Shown: positions 39,321 through 48,533, counted from the stretch's first letter. The stretch: 64,000 nucleotides of DNA from Pseudomonadota bacterium (GCA_021816775.1 JAKAXA010000015.1:1-64000); one strand, 5' to 3'. A program made the numbers and translations. The notes: generated by a model from the letters alone, not told the origin.

Positions 39321-41141
39321 TCATGCGGCCCGGGCGCCCGCCGGGCGACGGCGCGCCCACTCCTGCAGCTGCTGCGCGCCCATGGGTCGGGCAATGAGGA
39401 AGCCCTGACACTCGTCGCACCCGGCTGCGCGCAGCGCCTCCAGCTGCTCGCAAGTCTCCACGCCCTCGGCCACCACGCGCATCCCGAGCGTATGCCCGAT
39501 GTCGATGATGGCCTTCAGGACCGTTGCGTCGCGCGGGTGAGTCGCGACGCGCGATACCAGAGACATGTCGAGCTTGAGCGCAGCGAGCGGCAGCCGCCCA
39601 AGCTGGGCAAGGTTTGAATACCCGGTACCGAAATCATCGAGCGCCAGGCGCACTCCGAGGCGCGCCAAATCGGCCACGTGAGCGAAGGACTCCTCTCCAT
39701 CTCCCATCACCGCCGTCTCGGTGATCTCGAACTCCAGCAGCTCAGCGGGCACGGCATGGCGCTCGAGCGCCTCGAGGATGCGCTCGACGGTGCGGCGCGA
39801 ACTCAGTTGGGCCGGCGAGAGGTTCACCGCTATGGGGATGTTCGGGCCGGATTGCTCCCGCCAGCGCTTAAGCTGCAGGCACGCCGCATCGATGACCCAC
39901 TCCCCGAGCGGCACGATCAGCCCGGTCTCCTCCGCGATGGGGATGAACTCCGACGGCAAGAGGAGTCCTCGGTCGCCGCAGCGCCAGCGCAGCACCGCCT
40001 CCACGCCGCAGAGCCGGCCCGAGCGCACCATGATCTTCGGCTGATAGTGCAGTTCGAAGCTGCCGGCCTCGAGCGCCTCACGCAGCTGCGCCTCCATGCT
40101 GACTCTGCGCAATGCCGCCTGACGCATGTGCATCGCGAAGAACTGCAGAGGCTGCCGCGCGGACCGGCCCGCATGATGCAGCGCCGCCTCGGCATTGCCG
40201 AGCAGCTCGCCTGCGCCACGGCCATCGTCCGGGCACATCGCGATGCCAATGCGAGCCGTCACGGCGACCGACTGGCCCGACAGACGATGGCTGCGGCCGA
40301 TGGTCTCAATCAGACGCGCCGCTTCACGGGAGACATCCGCAGCCGGACGTTCCGGCAAAGCCACCACGAACTGATGATCGCCCGTACGCGCAACCCAGCC
40401 GCCCGCCACGACGCTGCGCGCCAGCAGGTCCGCGACATGGCGCAACATCGCCTCGCCGAAATCACGGCCAAGACTATCGACGATATTTTCGATACCCGTC
40501 AGACCGAGCGACAACACGGCGAGCGGACGCTGCGTCCCGAGGGTGAGCATGGCCCCCAGACGCTGCTCAAGCGTCTTGCGATTGACGGGCGCGGCCAGGG
40601 CCTCGACGCCCTTGGCCGCGGCCTCCGCCAGGCCATCCGAGTGCAGGCAGTCGCACAGCGGAGGCTCCTCACCGCTCGGGGACGAGGCGTGCATCAGCTG
40701 CGCGCTTGCGGCAGATTGCCCAGCTTCCGTGAGCAGACCGCGCAGCAACTCGACCCGCTCCTGCGCGGAGAACTCTGAGACGGGCTCGATTGCGAGCATG
40801 TCGATCAGCGCCGCGGCGTGCCTGAAGTCCTCGTGCGCCTGGAGGTAGCGCAGGGAAAGGCGCGCCCATCGCCGCAGAAACGCTCCCTGCGCCGCGCTGA
40901 GTTCGCCACAGCGCACGGCGGGCTGCAGCTGTTCGCCGACGCGCAGCACGACCGACGAGTAGGTCGGCAGGCCGGCGACCCGCGCGGCACGGGCGAGCCG
41001 CTGCAGACTCCAGAGCGTGGCGCACGCGTCGCACAGCCCGGCAGCGGGGAACGCCTCGCGTCGCAATTGATGAGTATCCGTCATGAGTGGCGCGAGCAAT
41101 GCGACCAGTTCGGGCGCGGGAGTCGGTGCAAGATGGCTCAT
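39321..41141 (-). CDS. EAL-domain c-di-GMP phosphodiesterase with degenerate GGDEF domain
   Basis: Protein of 606 residues. An N-terminal helical region of unknown type (1-250) is followed by a GGDEF-like domain whose signature is RTGDHQF, so cyclase activity is unlikely. The C-terminal EAL domain has GVEAVLRW (EAV in place of EAL), VNLSPAQL, EITET, DDFGTGYSNL, LKLDMSLV and VAEGVET, all residues needed for metal binding and catalysis. Start ATG at 41141 overlaps the stop of a 118-residue gene by 4 bp. No transmembrane segment is evident. It probably degrades c-di-GMP, perhaps with GTP binding at the GGDEF part as a switch. Confidence 0.88.
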   Translation of the reverse strand: MSHLAPTPAPELVALLAPLMTDTHQLRREAFPAAGLCDACATLWSLQRLARAARVAGLPTYSSVVLRVGEQLQPAVRCGELSAAQGAFLRRWARLSLRYLQAHEDFRHAAALIDMLAIEPVSEFSAQERVELLRGLLTEAGQSAASAQLMHASSPSGEEPPLCDCLHSDGLAEAAAKGVEALAAPVNRKTLEQRLGAMLTLGTQRPLAVLSLGLTGIENIVDSLGRDFGEAMLRHVADLLARSVVAGGWVARTGDHQFVVALPERPAADVSREAARLIETIGRSHRLSGQSVAVTARIGIAMCPDDGRGAGELLGNAEAALHHAGRSARQPLQFFAMHMRQAALRRVSMEAQLREALEAGSFELHYQPKIMVRSGRLCGVEAVLRWRCGDRGLLLPSEFIPIAEETGLIVPLGEWVIDAACLQLKRWREQSGPNIPIAVNLSPAQLSSRRTVERILEALERHAVPAELLEFEITETAVMGDGEESFAHVADLARLGVRLALDDFGTGYSNLAQLGRLPLAALKLDMSLVSRVATHPRDATVLKAIIDIGHTLGMRVVAEGVETCEQLEALRAAGCDECQGFLIARPMGAQQLQEWARRRPAGARAA

Positions 41142-41494
41142 GCGCAACGCTGCCAGCCATGCTCCGGGGTCAGCACGAAGGTGAGCGAGCGTCGAAGATC
41201 GCCGACCTCGTCGTACTCCCGCAGATTCATGACCGGTTTGCCCCGCTCGCGCGACAGGTCGAGGGAATACACGCCCTCGAAGAACCAGATCCGTTTCCCC
41301 TCTCTCCATGACCGCCATACCGAATCCTGCCCGTCGATCAGACGGCTCAGGCGGCGCAACGGCGCCGGCAGTTCCGCTGCCGTGTTGATGGGCGTTGCGT
41401 TTACGGGGATGAAGCTGTCCGAACCGAGCAACGAGTCGAGTAATCTGCCCACGCGGCCGGGATGTTGAACCGTCCGCAATCGTTGAGTTTCCAC
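41138..41494 (-). CDS. Conserved-looking small protein coupled to the EAL gene
   Basis: Protein of 118 residues I do not recognise. It contains LIDGQDSVWRSWREGKRIWFFEGVYSLDLS and REYDEVGDLRRSLTFVLTPEHGW, a mixed strand/helix pattern rich in aromatic residues. There is no signal peptide or membrane helix. Start is GTG. Its stop overlaps the start of the EAL gene by 4 bp, so the two are translated together and it may modulate the phosphodiesterase. This pairing is an inference from gene order. Confidence 0.6.
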   Translation of the reverse strand: METQRLRTVQHPGRVGRLLDSLLGSDSFIPVNATPINTAAELPAPLRRLSRLIDGQDSVWRSWREGKRIWFFEGVYSLDLSRERGKPVMNLREYDEVGDLRRSLTFVLTPEHGWQRCA

Positions 41495-41661
41495 GTCGTC
41501 CTGTGTGCGCCGGAGCCATCGCGGCTCGGGTCGTCGGTCAAGGTGAAGGGCGAAGCGTGGGCCCGGCAGGATCTGGCCGCGAAGAGTCGGCGGCAGCGGG
41601 TGACGCGAGGCTGCGTCCTGAGGCGCACACGAGAGTGTGGGTGTGCGAGTTGTGATTAATC

Positions 41662-42330
41662 TTACGATTTGGCGGGCGCGTTGCCGTGACGGGGTTCACG
41701 TTTCAAGCGTGCGCGGCGATCGTTGCTGATCGGCTGCAGGGTATTCAGGTCCTCCAGGGCCAGCAGCAGCGCGCCGGCGAACTCACTCAACCGGCAGCGC
41801 TGCGCGCGCGCCGCCGCGCGCAGCGATTCAAAAGCCTGCTGCTGGTCGAGCTTCAGCCGCTCCATGAGCACGCCGGTCGCCGCGCTGATGGTGCGCGCCC
41901 GGCGCAGCGCCCCGCCGAGCAGCTCGGTGCGGCGGCGCAGCAGGCGCAGCTCCGCGTGGCGCTCGAGCGCCAGAGAGATTGCCGGCACGCAGTGCGCAAG
42001 ATTCGCAGGGCTGCTGGCGAGCACGGCGAGCGCGCCGCTCTCGGCGCCGGCGCGCGCGTCGCTCTCATCCCAGCTCGAGGTGAGCAATATGAACGGGGAG
42101 CCGGAGGCGCTCGAGAGCTTCGCGGCCAGGGCCAGCGCGGAGGCCGTGTTCGCGCCGGTGGTGAAGATGAGTAGATCGGGTTGACTGGCGGGCAATGCGG
42201 CCATCAGGTCCGCGAGGGTCGGAAATGCTGTGGCCTCATGGCCCTGCTCCGCAAGCAGGCTCTCCAGGCGTGCGGTGACGGACGTGTCATCGCCCACGAG
42301 AAGGATTCGTCTGCGCTTCGAGCCGCTCAT
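41662..42330 (-). CDS. ANTAR-domain protein with pseudo-receiver
   Basis: Protein of 222 residues. The N-terminal part has a CheY-like fold: ILLVGDDTSV supplies the acidic pocket, but the expected phosphoacceptor aspartate is replaced (PDLLIFTTG) and the conserved lysine after the threonine/serine switch is not evident. The C-terminal ANTAR domain is clear: RRARTISAATGVLMERLKL, then AFESLRAAARAQRCRLSEFA. ANTAR proteins bind paired hexaloop hairpins in RNA and prevent termination. Control here is unlikely to be by receiver phosphorylation. An in-frame ATG at 42345 adds five residues. Confidence 0.85.
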   Translation of the reverse strand: MSGSKRRRILLVGDDTSVTARLESLLAEQGHEATAFPTLADLMAALPASQPDLLIFTTGANTASALALAAKLSSASGSPFILLTSSWDESDARAGAESGALAVLASSPANLAHCVPAISLALERHAELRLLRRRTELLGGALRRARTISAATGVLMERLKLDQQQAFESLRAAARAQRCRLSEFAGALLLALEDLNTLQPISNDRRARLKREPRHGNAPAKS

Positions 42331-42345
42331 GATAGGCCTCGACAT

Positions 42346-42765
42346 TGATTACCATACTACCCAAGCCCCGCGACATCCAAGTCCGCCGCTCGCTGCCCGC
42401 GCGCCGCGCCGCCACTGTCCCGTGCCGCGGGTGTCGCGCTCGCCTGAGTCGCTCTTCGCGTGCTCGCATGCGCCGGCGGAGCGGCCGCGAACGGTAAGTG
42501 CCACGACGCCCTGCCCCTGAGGCGTACGGGTTTTGTCGCGGGCTTAAAGGATGGATTTTCGAGCCGCGGCGCTGAATTGAAGCTGAATCCGACCTCATGC
42601 GGCATGGCGCCGACCCAGCGGTCAGCCCTCAGCAAACGTCATTGAGTCGGCCACCGCCACGTCATGGGGCGGCTCTTGCCATAACGGCCGGCCAACGGTC
42701 TGGAGTCCAGCGGGTGAATCCGGCGGCGGCGGCCGAGGCAGACCGGACAGGCGCGTTCGGGCGCC
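42346..42765. other. Intergenic stretch without a supported gene
   Basis: About 420 bases between the ANTAR gene and the GntR-family gene. Overlapping short frames on both strands have no motifs. An AT-rich patch around 42340-42360 is probably the promoter of the ANTAR gene. I see no clear terminator. Confidence 0.45.
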
Positions 42766-43509
42766 TCAGCCTGCCCCGCGTGCCGCCCTTCGCGCAGCGC
42801 CGGTCTGCGCGGATGCCGTGGCAATCAAGGCCAGCACCTCCTCGACCAACGCGCGCATCGCGAGCGCGGCGCGCTCGGCGTCGCGCGCGGCGATGGCATC
42901 GAGGACTTCCTCGTGCCGGGCGATGCCGGCGGCGCGGCCCTTGATGCGATTGGTGAAGCGGATGGAGATCCTGAGCGCGGTGTTGATCAGCGGATCGAGC
43001 TGCGCGTAGAAGCGGTTGCCGGTGGCGGCCAGCACCGCGGTATGAAAAGCGATGTCGGCGGCCACCGGCTCATCCTCGCCGTGACCTGCGGCCTTCATGC
43101 GCTCGAGCCCCTCGCGAATGCGCCCGATCGCCGCGTGATCGGCGCGGCTCGCGGCAAGCGCCGCGGCCGCCGGCTCGATCGCGAGCCGCATCTCGCTGAA
43201 CTCCGCGAGCAGCTGCAGCGAGAACTTGCGCTCGAGCAGCCAGCGCAGCACGTCCGGATCGAGCAGATTCCAGCGCGCCTCCGGCGTGACGCTCGTGCCC
43301 TGGCGGGGGCGCGCCTGCAGCAGGCCCTTGGCGGTGAGCATCTTCACCGCCTCGCGGGTCACCGAGCGGCTGGTGCCGTGCTGGCGCGACAGCTCGCCTT
43401 CTGTCGGGAAGGGCTTCGTGTCGTACGCTCCGGTGACGATCCGCTCCCCCAGGGACTCCACCAGGCCGTAAGTCAGGCTGCGGTCGCGCGGGATGCTCGG
43501 TAGGGCCAC
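42766..43509 (-). CDS. GntR-family (FCD domain) regulator, DgoR-like
   Basis: Regulator of 247 residues. N-terminal winged helix: GLVESLGERIVTGAYDTK, then FPTEGELSRQHGTSRSVTREAVKML. C-terminal FCD ligand domain: EFSEMRLAIEPAAAALAA and DIAFHTAVLAATGNRFYAQL, with the histidine of HEEVLDAI that often binds metal. The GTG at 43509 fits the family N-terminus; an ATG at 43587 would add 26 residues without homology. It is divergent from the sugar-acid dehydratase gene, which it most likely controls in response to a sugar acid. Confidence 0.85.
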   Translation of the reverse strand: MALPSIPRDRSLTYGLVESLGERIVTGAYDTKPFPTEGELSRQHGTSRSVTREAVKMLTAKGLLQARPRQGTSVTPEARWNLLDPDVLRWLLERKFSLQLLAEFSEMRLAIEPAAAALAASRADHAAIGRIREGLERMKAAGHGEDEPVAADIAFHTAVLAATGNRFYAQLDPLINTALRISIRFTNRIKGRAAGIARHEEVLDAIAARDAERAALAMRALVEEVLALIATASAQTGAARRAARGAG

Positions 43510-43610
43510 AGAGGTGTCTTTCGGTTCGGCGCCATGGCGGGCGATGCAAGTATAGCGTGCACCCGGCGCCCGCCGGCGCCGGTGCATACCCAGGGTTTCC
43601 GCGCCCCACG

Positions 43611-43629
43611 ACATATTATATGATTATTC
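43611..43629 (+). promoter_or_regulatory. AT-rich promoter/operator region of the dehydratase gene
   Basis: ACATATTATATGATTATTC is strikingly AT-rich for this DNA and lies about 35 bp upstream of the dehydratase ATG and opposite the GntR-family gene. TATGAT (43619-43624) can serve as a -10 box. The 9-mer TGATTATTC (43621-43629) recurs at 51181-51189 upstream of the lactonase operon, which suggests a shared operator. Confidence 0.45.
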
Positions 43630-43661
43630 TTCTCAAATAGGGCATTGGACACGGCACACGC

Positions 43662-45473
43662 ATGGGCACATCCGACCAGGGCAAAGACTGCAAACCGAAG
43701 CTGCGCTCGCGCGCCTGGTTCGACGATCCGGCCGACCCGGGGATGACCGCGCTGCACGTGGAACGCTACCTCAATTACGGCCTGACGCTCGAGGAGCTGC
43801 AATCCGGCAAGCCCATCATCGGCATCGCCCAGACCGGCTCGGATCTCTCGCCGTGCAACCGCCACCACCTCGTGCTCGCCGAGCGCGTGGCCGCGGGCAT
43901 CCGCGCCGCCGGCGGCGTGCCCATCGAATTTCCCGTGCATCCCATCCAGGAAACGAGCCGCCGGCCGACCGCCGCGCTCGACCGCAATCTCGCCTACCTC
44001 GGGCTGGTCGAGGTGCTGCACGGCTATCCGATCGACGGGGTCGTGCTCACCATCGGCTGCGACAAGACGACCCCGGCGTGCCTGATGGCCGCCGCCACCA
44101 TGGACATTCCCGCGATCGCGCTCTCGGTCGGCCCGATGATCAACGGCTGGTTCGACGGCAGGCGCGTCGGCTCGGGAACCATCGTGTGGGAGGCCCGGCA
44201 GCTGCTCGCGGCCGGGAAAATCGACTACGCGGGATTCATGGAGCGGGTCGCCGCCTCCACGCCCTCGAGCGGCTACTGCAACACCATGGGCACGGCGAGC
44301 ACCATGAACTCCATCGCCGAAGCGCTCGGCATGCAGCTGCCGGGGGCGGGAAACATTCCCGCGCCGTATCGCGAGCGGGGGCAGATCGCGTATCACACCG
44401 GCAGGCGCATCGTCGAGATGGTGCGCGAGGATCTGCGCCCTTCGGCCGTCATGACGCGCGAGGCGTTCCTCAACGCCATCGTGGTCGCCGCGGCGATCGG
44501 CGGGTCGACCAACGCGCCGATTCACCTCGGGGCGATCGCCCGCCATATGGGCGTCGAGCTGAGCCTCGAGGACTGGCAGACCTACGGCTACGAGGTGCCG
44601 CTGCTGGTGAACCTGCAGCCGGCCGGGGACTATCTCGCCGAGGACTTCCACCGCGCCGGCGGGGTGCCCGCCGTGGTCAACCAGCTGATGCAGCGCGGCC
44701 TGATCCGCGAGCAGGCCCTCACCGTCAACGGCCGCACGCTCGGGGAGAACTGCCGCGGCCGCGCCATCGCCGACAGCGAGGTGATCCGCCCGATCGAGCG
44801 GCCGCTGAAGAGCAACGCCGGCTTTCTCGTGATGCGCGGCAACCTGTTCGACTCGGCGATCATGAAGACCAGCGTGATTTCCGAGGAGTTCCGCCAGCGT
44901 CATCTCGGCAACCCGGCCGATCCCGATGCCTTCGAAGCGCCGGTGGCGGTGTTCGACGGTCCGGAGGATTATCACGCGCGCATCGACGATCCGGCGCTCG
45001 GCATCGACGCGCACACCGTGCTGGTGATGCGCGGCACGGGCCCCATCGGCTACCCCGGTTCGGCCGAGGTCGTCAACATGCGCCCCCCGAGCTACCTGAT
45101 CAAACAGGGCATCACCGTGCTGCCGTGCGTCGGCGACGGCCGCCAGTCCGGCACCTCCGGCTCCCCCTCAATCCTCAACGCCTCGCCGGAAGCGGCCGCC
45201 GGGGGTGGACTGGCGCTGCTGAAGAGCGGCGATCGGATCCGCATCGATCTGCGCAAGCGCGAAGTCAACGTGTTGCTCGATGAGCGCGAGCTCGCCGCGC
45301 GCCGCGCCGCTCTCGAGGCGGCCGGCGGCTACCGCACTCCGCCCTCCCAGACCCCCTGGCAGCAGATCCAGCGGGCCATGGTGGGCCAGCTCGGCGAAGG
45401 CATGATCTTGAACGGCACGGAGCGCTTTCAGCGGGTCGAGGCGCGCTTCGGCGTGCCGCGCGACAACCACTGA
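43662..45473 (+). CDS. IlvD/Edd family sugar-acid dehydratase (xylonate dehydratase-like)
   Basis: Fe-S dehydratase of 603 residues. The N-terminal segment [10 protein letters not shown] and [18 protein letters not shown] are typical of pentonate/hexonate dehydratases of the XylD type rather than IlvD or 6-phosphogluconate dehydratase. Cluster cysteines lie in [24 protein letters not shown] and [32 protein letters not shown] is the conserved C-terminal site. It removes water from an aldonate to give a 2-keto-3-deoxy acid. With a KDGal kinase and KDPGal aldolase nearby, galactonate is the likeliest substrate, but xylonate or arabinonate cannot be excluded. Confidence 0.88.
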   Translation: MGTSDQGKDCKPKLRSRAWFDDPADPGMTALHVERYLNYGLTLEELQSGKPIIGIAQTGSDLSPCNRHHLVLAERVAAGIRAAGGVPIEFPVHPIQETSRRPTAALDRNLAYLGLVEVLHGYPIDGVVLTIGCDKTTPACLMAAATMDIPAIALSVGPMINGWFDGRRVGSGTIVWEARQLLAAGKIDYAGFMERVAASTPSSGYCNTMGTASTMNSIAEALGMQLPGAGNIPAPYRERGQIAYHTGRRIVEMVREDLRPSAVMTREAFLNAIVVAAAIGGSTNAPIHLGAIARHMGVELSLEDWQTYGYEVPLLVNLQPAGDYLAEDFHRAGGVPAVVNQLMQRGLIREQALTVNGRTLGENCRGRAIADSEVIRPIERPLKSNAGFLVMRGNLFDSAIMKTSVISEEFRQRHLGNPADPDAFEAPVAVFDGPEDYHARIDDPALGIDAHTVLVMRGTGPIGYPGSAEVVNMRPPSYLIKQGITVLPCVGDGRQSGTSGSPSILNASPEAAAGGGLALLKSGDRIRIDLRKREVNVLLDERELAARRAALEAAGGYRTPPSQTPWQQIQRAMVGQLGEGMILNGTERFQRVEARFGVPRDNH

Positions 45474-45510
45474 GCCTCACTCGGCACGGCGCTTGACCGC
45501 ACGCGCGGCG

Positions 45511-45532
45511 GTCTGTACCGTTCGGTACAGAC
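45511..45532. promoter_or_regulatory. Perfect 22-bp TetR-type operator
   Basis: GTCTGTACCG-TT-CGGTACAGAC, 10-bp arms with a 2-bp centre and no mismatch. It lies 33 bp upstream of the DUF1348 gene, which is co-directional with a TetR-family gene. A TTGACC at 45493-45498 could be the -35 box, which would put the operator inside the promoter. It is the probable autoregulatory site of the TetR protein. Confidence 0.65.
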
Positions 45533-45564
45533 TCTGCGGACGCGTGCATCCCGAGGAGAAAGCC

Positions 45565-46032
45565 ATGTCGAGCCGTCCACCGCTGCCGCCGTTCACTGCC
45601 GAGAGCGCCGCCGTCAAGGTCCGCGCGGCCGAGGATGCATGGAACACCCGTGATCCGGAGCGTGTCGCGCTCGCGTACACCGAGGACAGCCGCTGGCGGA
45701 ACCGCTCGGAATTCCTCACCGGACGGGCCGAGATCGTCGCGTTCCTCAAGCGCAAGTGGGCGAGCGAGCTCGACTACCGGCTGATCAAGGAAGTCTGGGC
45801 GTTCACCGGCAACCGCATCGCCGTGCGCTTCGCGTACGAATGGCACGACGCCCAGGGCGACTGGCTGCGCTCCTACGGGAACGAGAACTGGGAGTTCGAC
45901 GAGCGCGGCCTGATGCGCCGGCGCATGGCCAGCATCAATGACGTGCCCATCACCGAGGCGCAACGCCTGTATCACTGGCCGCTGGGGCGCCGCCCGGACG
46001 GCCATCCGGGGCTGAGCGAGCTCGGACTGTAA
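45565..46032 (+). CDS. DUF1348 (NTF2-like/SnoaL-fold) protein
   Basis: Protein of 155 residues in the DUF1348 family of NTF2-like folds. Typical segments are [51 protein letters not shown] and [23 protein letters not shown]. The pocket is often used for small hydrophobic ligands, but no enzyme activity is established. The ATG at 45565 follows GAGGAGAAAGCC. It is in an operon with the tetR-type gene 8 bp downstream. Confidence 0.85.
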   Translation: MSSRPPLPPFTAESAAVKVRAAEDAWNTRDPERVALAYTEDSRWRNRSEFLTGRAEIVAFLKRKWASELDYRLIKEVWAFTGNRIAVRFAYEWHDAQGDWLRSYGNENWEFDERGLMRRRMASINDVPITEAQRLYHWPLGRRPDGHPGLSELGL

Positions 46033-46040
46033 GACACCCG

Positions 46041-46607
46041 ATGCGAAGGCCCCTCACCGAGCGGCACGAGGTGCTCCCGGCCCTGGCCGAGGTCTTCCGC
46101 GAGCATGGCTTCGAGGGCGCGAGCCTCACACGCATCGGTCAGGCGACCGGGCTCGGCAAGGGAAGCCTCTATCACTTCTTCCCGGGCGGCAAGACCGAGA
46201 TGGCCGCGGCGGTGCTCGCCGAGATCGACGCCTGGTTCGAAGCGCACGTGTTTGCGCCGCTGTGCGGCGTGCAGGATCCCGAGCGCGCCGTCGGTGCGAT
46301 GCTCGAATCCATTGGGCGGTATTTCCACAGCGGACGGCGCGTGTGCCTGGTCGGGCTGTTCGCCCTTGGCGATGCCCGCGGCACGTTCGCGCGACCCGTG
46401 CGCACTTACTTCCGGCGCTGGGTGGATGCGCTCGCCTCGGCGTTGGTTCGCGGCGGCCTTGCGCCGGCCAGCGCTGCCGACCTCGCCGAGGATGCCGTCA
46501 TGACGATCCAGGGGGCGATCGTCCTGACCCGCGCGCTCGAGGACCCGCGCGTTTTCGAGCGCGCCGGCTCGCGCGTGCGCGAACGGCTGCGCCTGAAGCG
46601 ACGCTGA
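46041..46607 (+). CDS. TetR-family transcriptional regulator
   Basis: Regulator of 188 residues. The helix-turn-helix is VFREHGFEGASLTRIGQATGLGKGSLYHFFPGGKTEM. The C-terminal ligand domain includes FFHSGRR-like RYFHSGRRVCLVGLFALG, resembling the YxaF/LmrA group whose regulated neighbours are small-molecule enzymes. It follows the DUF1348 gene and is convergent with the sugar-symporter operon. Its likely site is the perfect operator at 45511-45532. Confidence 0.88.
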   Translation: MRRPLTERHEVLPALAEVFREHGFEGASLTRIGQATGLGKGSLYHFFPGGKTEMAAAVLAEIDAWFEAHVFAPLCGVQDPERAVGAMLESIGRYFHSGRRVCLVGLFALGDARGTFARPVRTYFRRWVDALASALVRGGLAPASAADLAEDAVMTIQGAIVLTRALEDPRVFERAGSRVRERLRLKRR

Positions 46608-46610
46608 GGG

Positions 46611-46811
46611 TCAGTGCCGGCCGCGGGCCCGCCAGGCCAGCAGCAGCATCGCCGCGCCGAAGCCCGCGAGCACCAGCCCCCACCACAGATCGATGTTGAT
46701 GCCGAGCGAGCGGCTCGCCAGCGCGCGCCCGCCGGCGAGCCCGTACACGGCGAGCAGCGCACCGAGCAGACTGAACAGCGCACCGATCGGAACGCGGATG
46801 TCGAGTCCCAT
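46611..46811 (-). CDS. Small two-helix membrane protein
   Basis: Protein of 66 residues with two hydrophobic helices (VPIGALFSLLGALLAVYGLAGG and IDLWWGLVLAGFGAAMLLLAW) and a positively charged tail. It starts 6 bp after the sodium/sugar symporter gene on the same strand and ends the operon. It resembles the small hydrophobic partners that sit beside some SSS symporters, so it may be an accessory subunit. Not otherwise recognised. Confidence 0.65.
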   Translation of the reverse strand: MGLDIRVPIGALFSLLGALLAVYGLAGGRALASRSLGINIDLWWGLVLAGFGAAMLLLAWRARGRH

Positions 46812-46817
46812 GGGTCC

Positions 46818-48521
46818 TCACCAGAACATGACGTTGAGCGCCACCGCCGCGGCCAGCACGCACGCGCCAAGCAGCGCCGGTCGGCGATACCAGCGCCGCT
46901 CGCTCGTACGCTCGCGCGGCGTCAGCGAGTACACGAGCCCGACGAGTTCCTTCTCGGGCCGCGGCCGGGTCGCCAGACTCACCGCGAGGGTGACGAGCAG
47001 GCACACGGCGAAGGCGTAGATCGCAGTCCAGAAATTCTGCGCCATCTGGCTCGGATACAGGTGCATCACGGCGATCCAGCCGCCCTTGATGCCCGGCGTG
47101 CGGCCCGCCGGCAGCGTCAGCCCGTGATGCACCGCGGCCGCCGCGGTGCCGGCCAGCAGTCCGGCAAAGGCGCCATGCCCGCTCGTGCGCTTCCAGAACA
47201 TCCCGAGCAGAAACGTGGCGAACAGCGGCGCATTGACGAACGCGAACAGCAGCTGCAGCAGATCCATGATGTTGCTGAAGCGGTTGGTGAGGTATGCGGC
47301 CGCCACCGACAGGCCGATCCCCACCACGGTGGCGAGGCGTCCGACGGTGAGGTAGTGCGCATCCGAGGCGTCGCGGCGGATGTACGCCTGATAGATGTCG
47401 TAGGTCCACACCGTATTGAAGGCCGTGACGTTGCCAGCCATGCCGGTCATGAAGCTCGCCATGAGCGCGGTCAGCCCGAGCCCCAGCATGCCGCTCGGAA
47501 AGTACTTGCCCAGCATCAGCGGGACCACCATGTCATAGTTGAGCTGCCCGTCCGCCTTGCGCGGCAGCGTGAGCCCGCTCGCCCCGCCGTGCACCGTGGC
47601 GGCGATGGCGATCATCCCCGGCAGGATCACCAGGAACGGAAAGAGCATCTTCGGCACCGCGGCGATGAGCGGCGTGCGGCGCGCCGAGTCCATCGAGTCG
47701 GCGGCAAGGGCACGTTGCACGACCAGGAAATCGGTGCACCAGTAGCCGAAGGACAGCACGAAGCCGAGCCCCATGGCCATGCTGAACCAGTCCACGCCCA
47801 TGGGATTGTCGCGCGGGCTGCCCATCACGCCCCAGGTGCTCAGCCACGCGCGCGGCTCGAACCCCTGCGAGCGCGCCACCGCGTGCAGCCCCGTCACCAG
47901 GCCGTGCCAGCCGCCCACGTCCTTCAGGCCGATCAGCACCAGCGGCGCGAAGCCGAACACGATGAGGAAGAACTGCAGCACCTCGTTGTAGATCGCCGAG
48001 GTCAGTCCGCCGAGGAGGATGTACACCAGCACGATCAGCGCCGAGAGGGCGATGCTGGCGTTGAAGTCCCAGCCGAGCAGCAGCCTCAGCAGCAGCGCGA
48101 GCGCATAGAGCGAGATGCCCGAGGAGAACACCGTCATCACCGCGAAGGTGATGGCGTTCAAGCCCCGCGTCTTCTCATCGAAGCGCAGCCTCAGGTACTC
48201 CGGCACCGAGCGGGCGCGCGAGCCGTAGTAAAACGGCATCATGAACACTCCGAGGAACACCATCGCCGGGATCGCCCCGACCCAGTAGAACTGGCTGGTG
48301 GCCATGCCGTACTTGGCGCCCGAGGCGGCCATGCCGATCACTTCCTGGGCGCCGAGATTCGCTGAGATGAACGCCAGCCCCGTGATCCACGCCGGCATGG
48401 ACCGTCCGGAAAGAAAGAAATCCGTGCTGGTGCGCATGGAACGCTTCAGCGCCGCTCCGATGCCGAGCACGAACGCGAAATACGTCCCCATGATGATCCA
48501 GTCGATCGCCTTCGGATGCAT
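46818..48521 (-). CDS. Sodium:solute symporter (SSS family), sugar-type
   Basis: Integral membrane transporter of 567 residues with about 14 transmembrane helices. SSS features are DFFLSGRSMPAWITGLAFISANLGAQEVIG at helix 1, the sodium-site region, and GLTALMASFMTGMAGNVTAFNTVWTYDIYQ near helix 8. The pattern is close to the SGLT-like bacterial sugar symporters rather than proline or acetate carriers. It is 12 bp after the KDPGal aldolase gene, so the imported sugar or sugar acid is presumably the one degraded by this operon. Confidence 0.9.
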   Translation of the reverse strand: MHPKAIDWIIMGTYFAFVLGIGAALKRSMRTSTDFFLSGRSMPAWITGLAFISANLGAQEVIGMAASGAKYGMATSQFYWVGAIPAMVFLGVFMMPFYYGSRARSVPEYLRLRFDEKTRGLNAITFAVMTVFSSGISLYALALLLRLLLGWDFNASIALSALIVLVYILLGGLTSAIYNEVLQFFLIVFGFAPLVLIGLKDVGGWHGLVTGLHAVARSQGFEPRAWLSTWGVMGSPRDNPMGVDWFSMAMGLGFVLSFGYWCTDFLVVQRALAADSMDSARRTPLIAAVPKMLFPFLVILPGMIAIAATVHGGASGLTLPRKADGQLNYDMVVPLMLGKYFPSGMLGLGLTALMASFMTGMAGNVTAFNTVWTYDIYQAYIRRDASDAHYLTVGRLATVVGIGLSVAAAYLTNRFSNIMDLLQLLFAFVNAPLFATFLLGMFWKRTSGHGAFAGLLAGTAAAAVHHGLTLPAGRTPGIKGGWIAVMHLYPSQMAQNFWTAIYAFAVCLLVTLAVSLATRPRPEKELVGLVYSLTPRERTSERRWYRRPALLGACVLAAAVALNVMFW

Positions 48522-48533
48522 GCGGCCGTCCCT

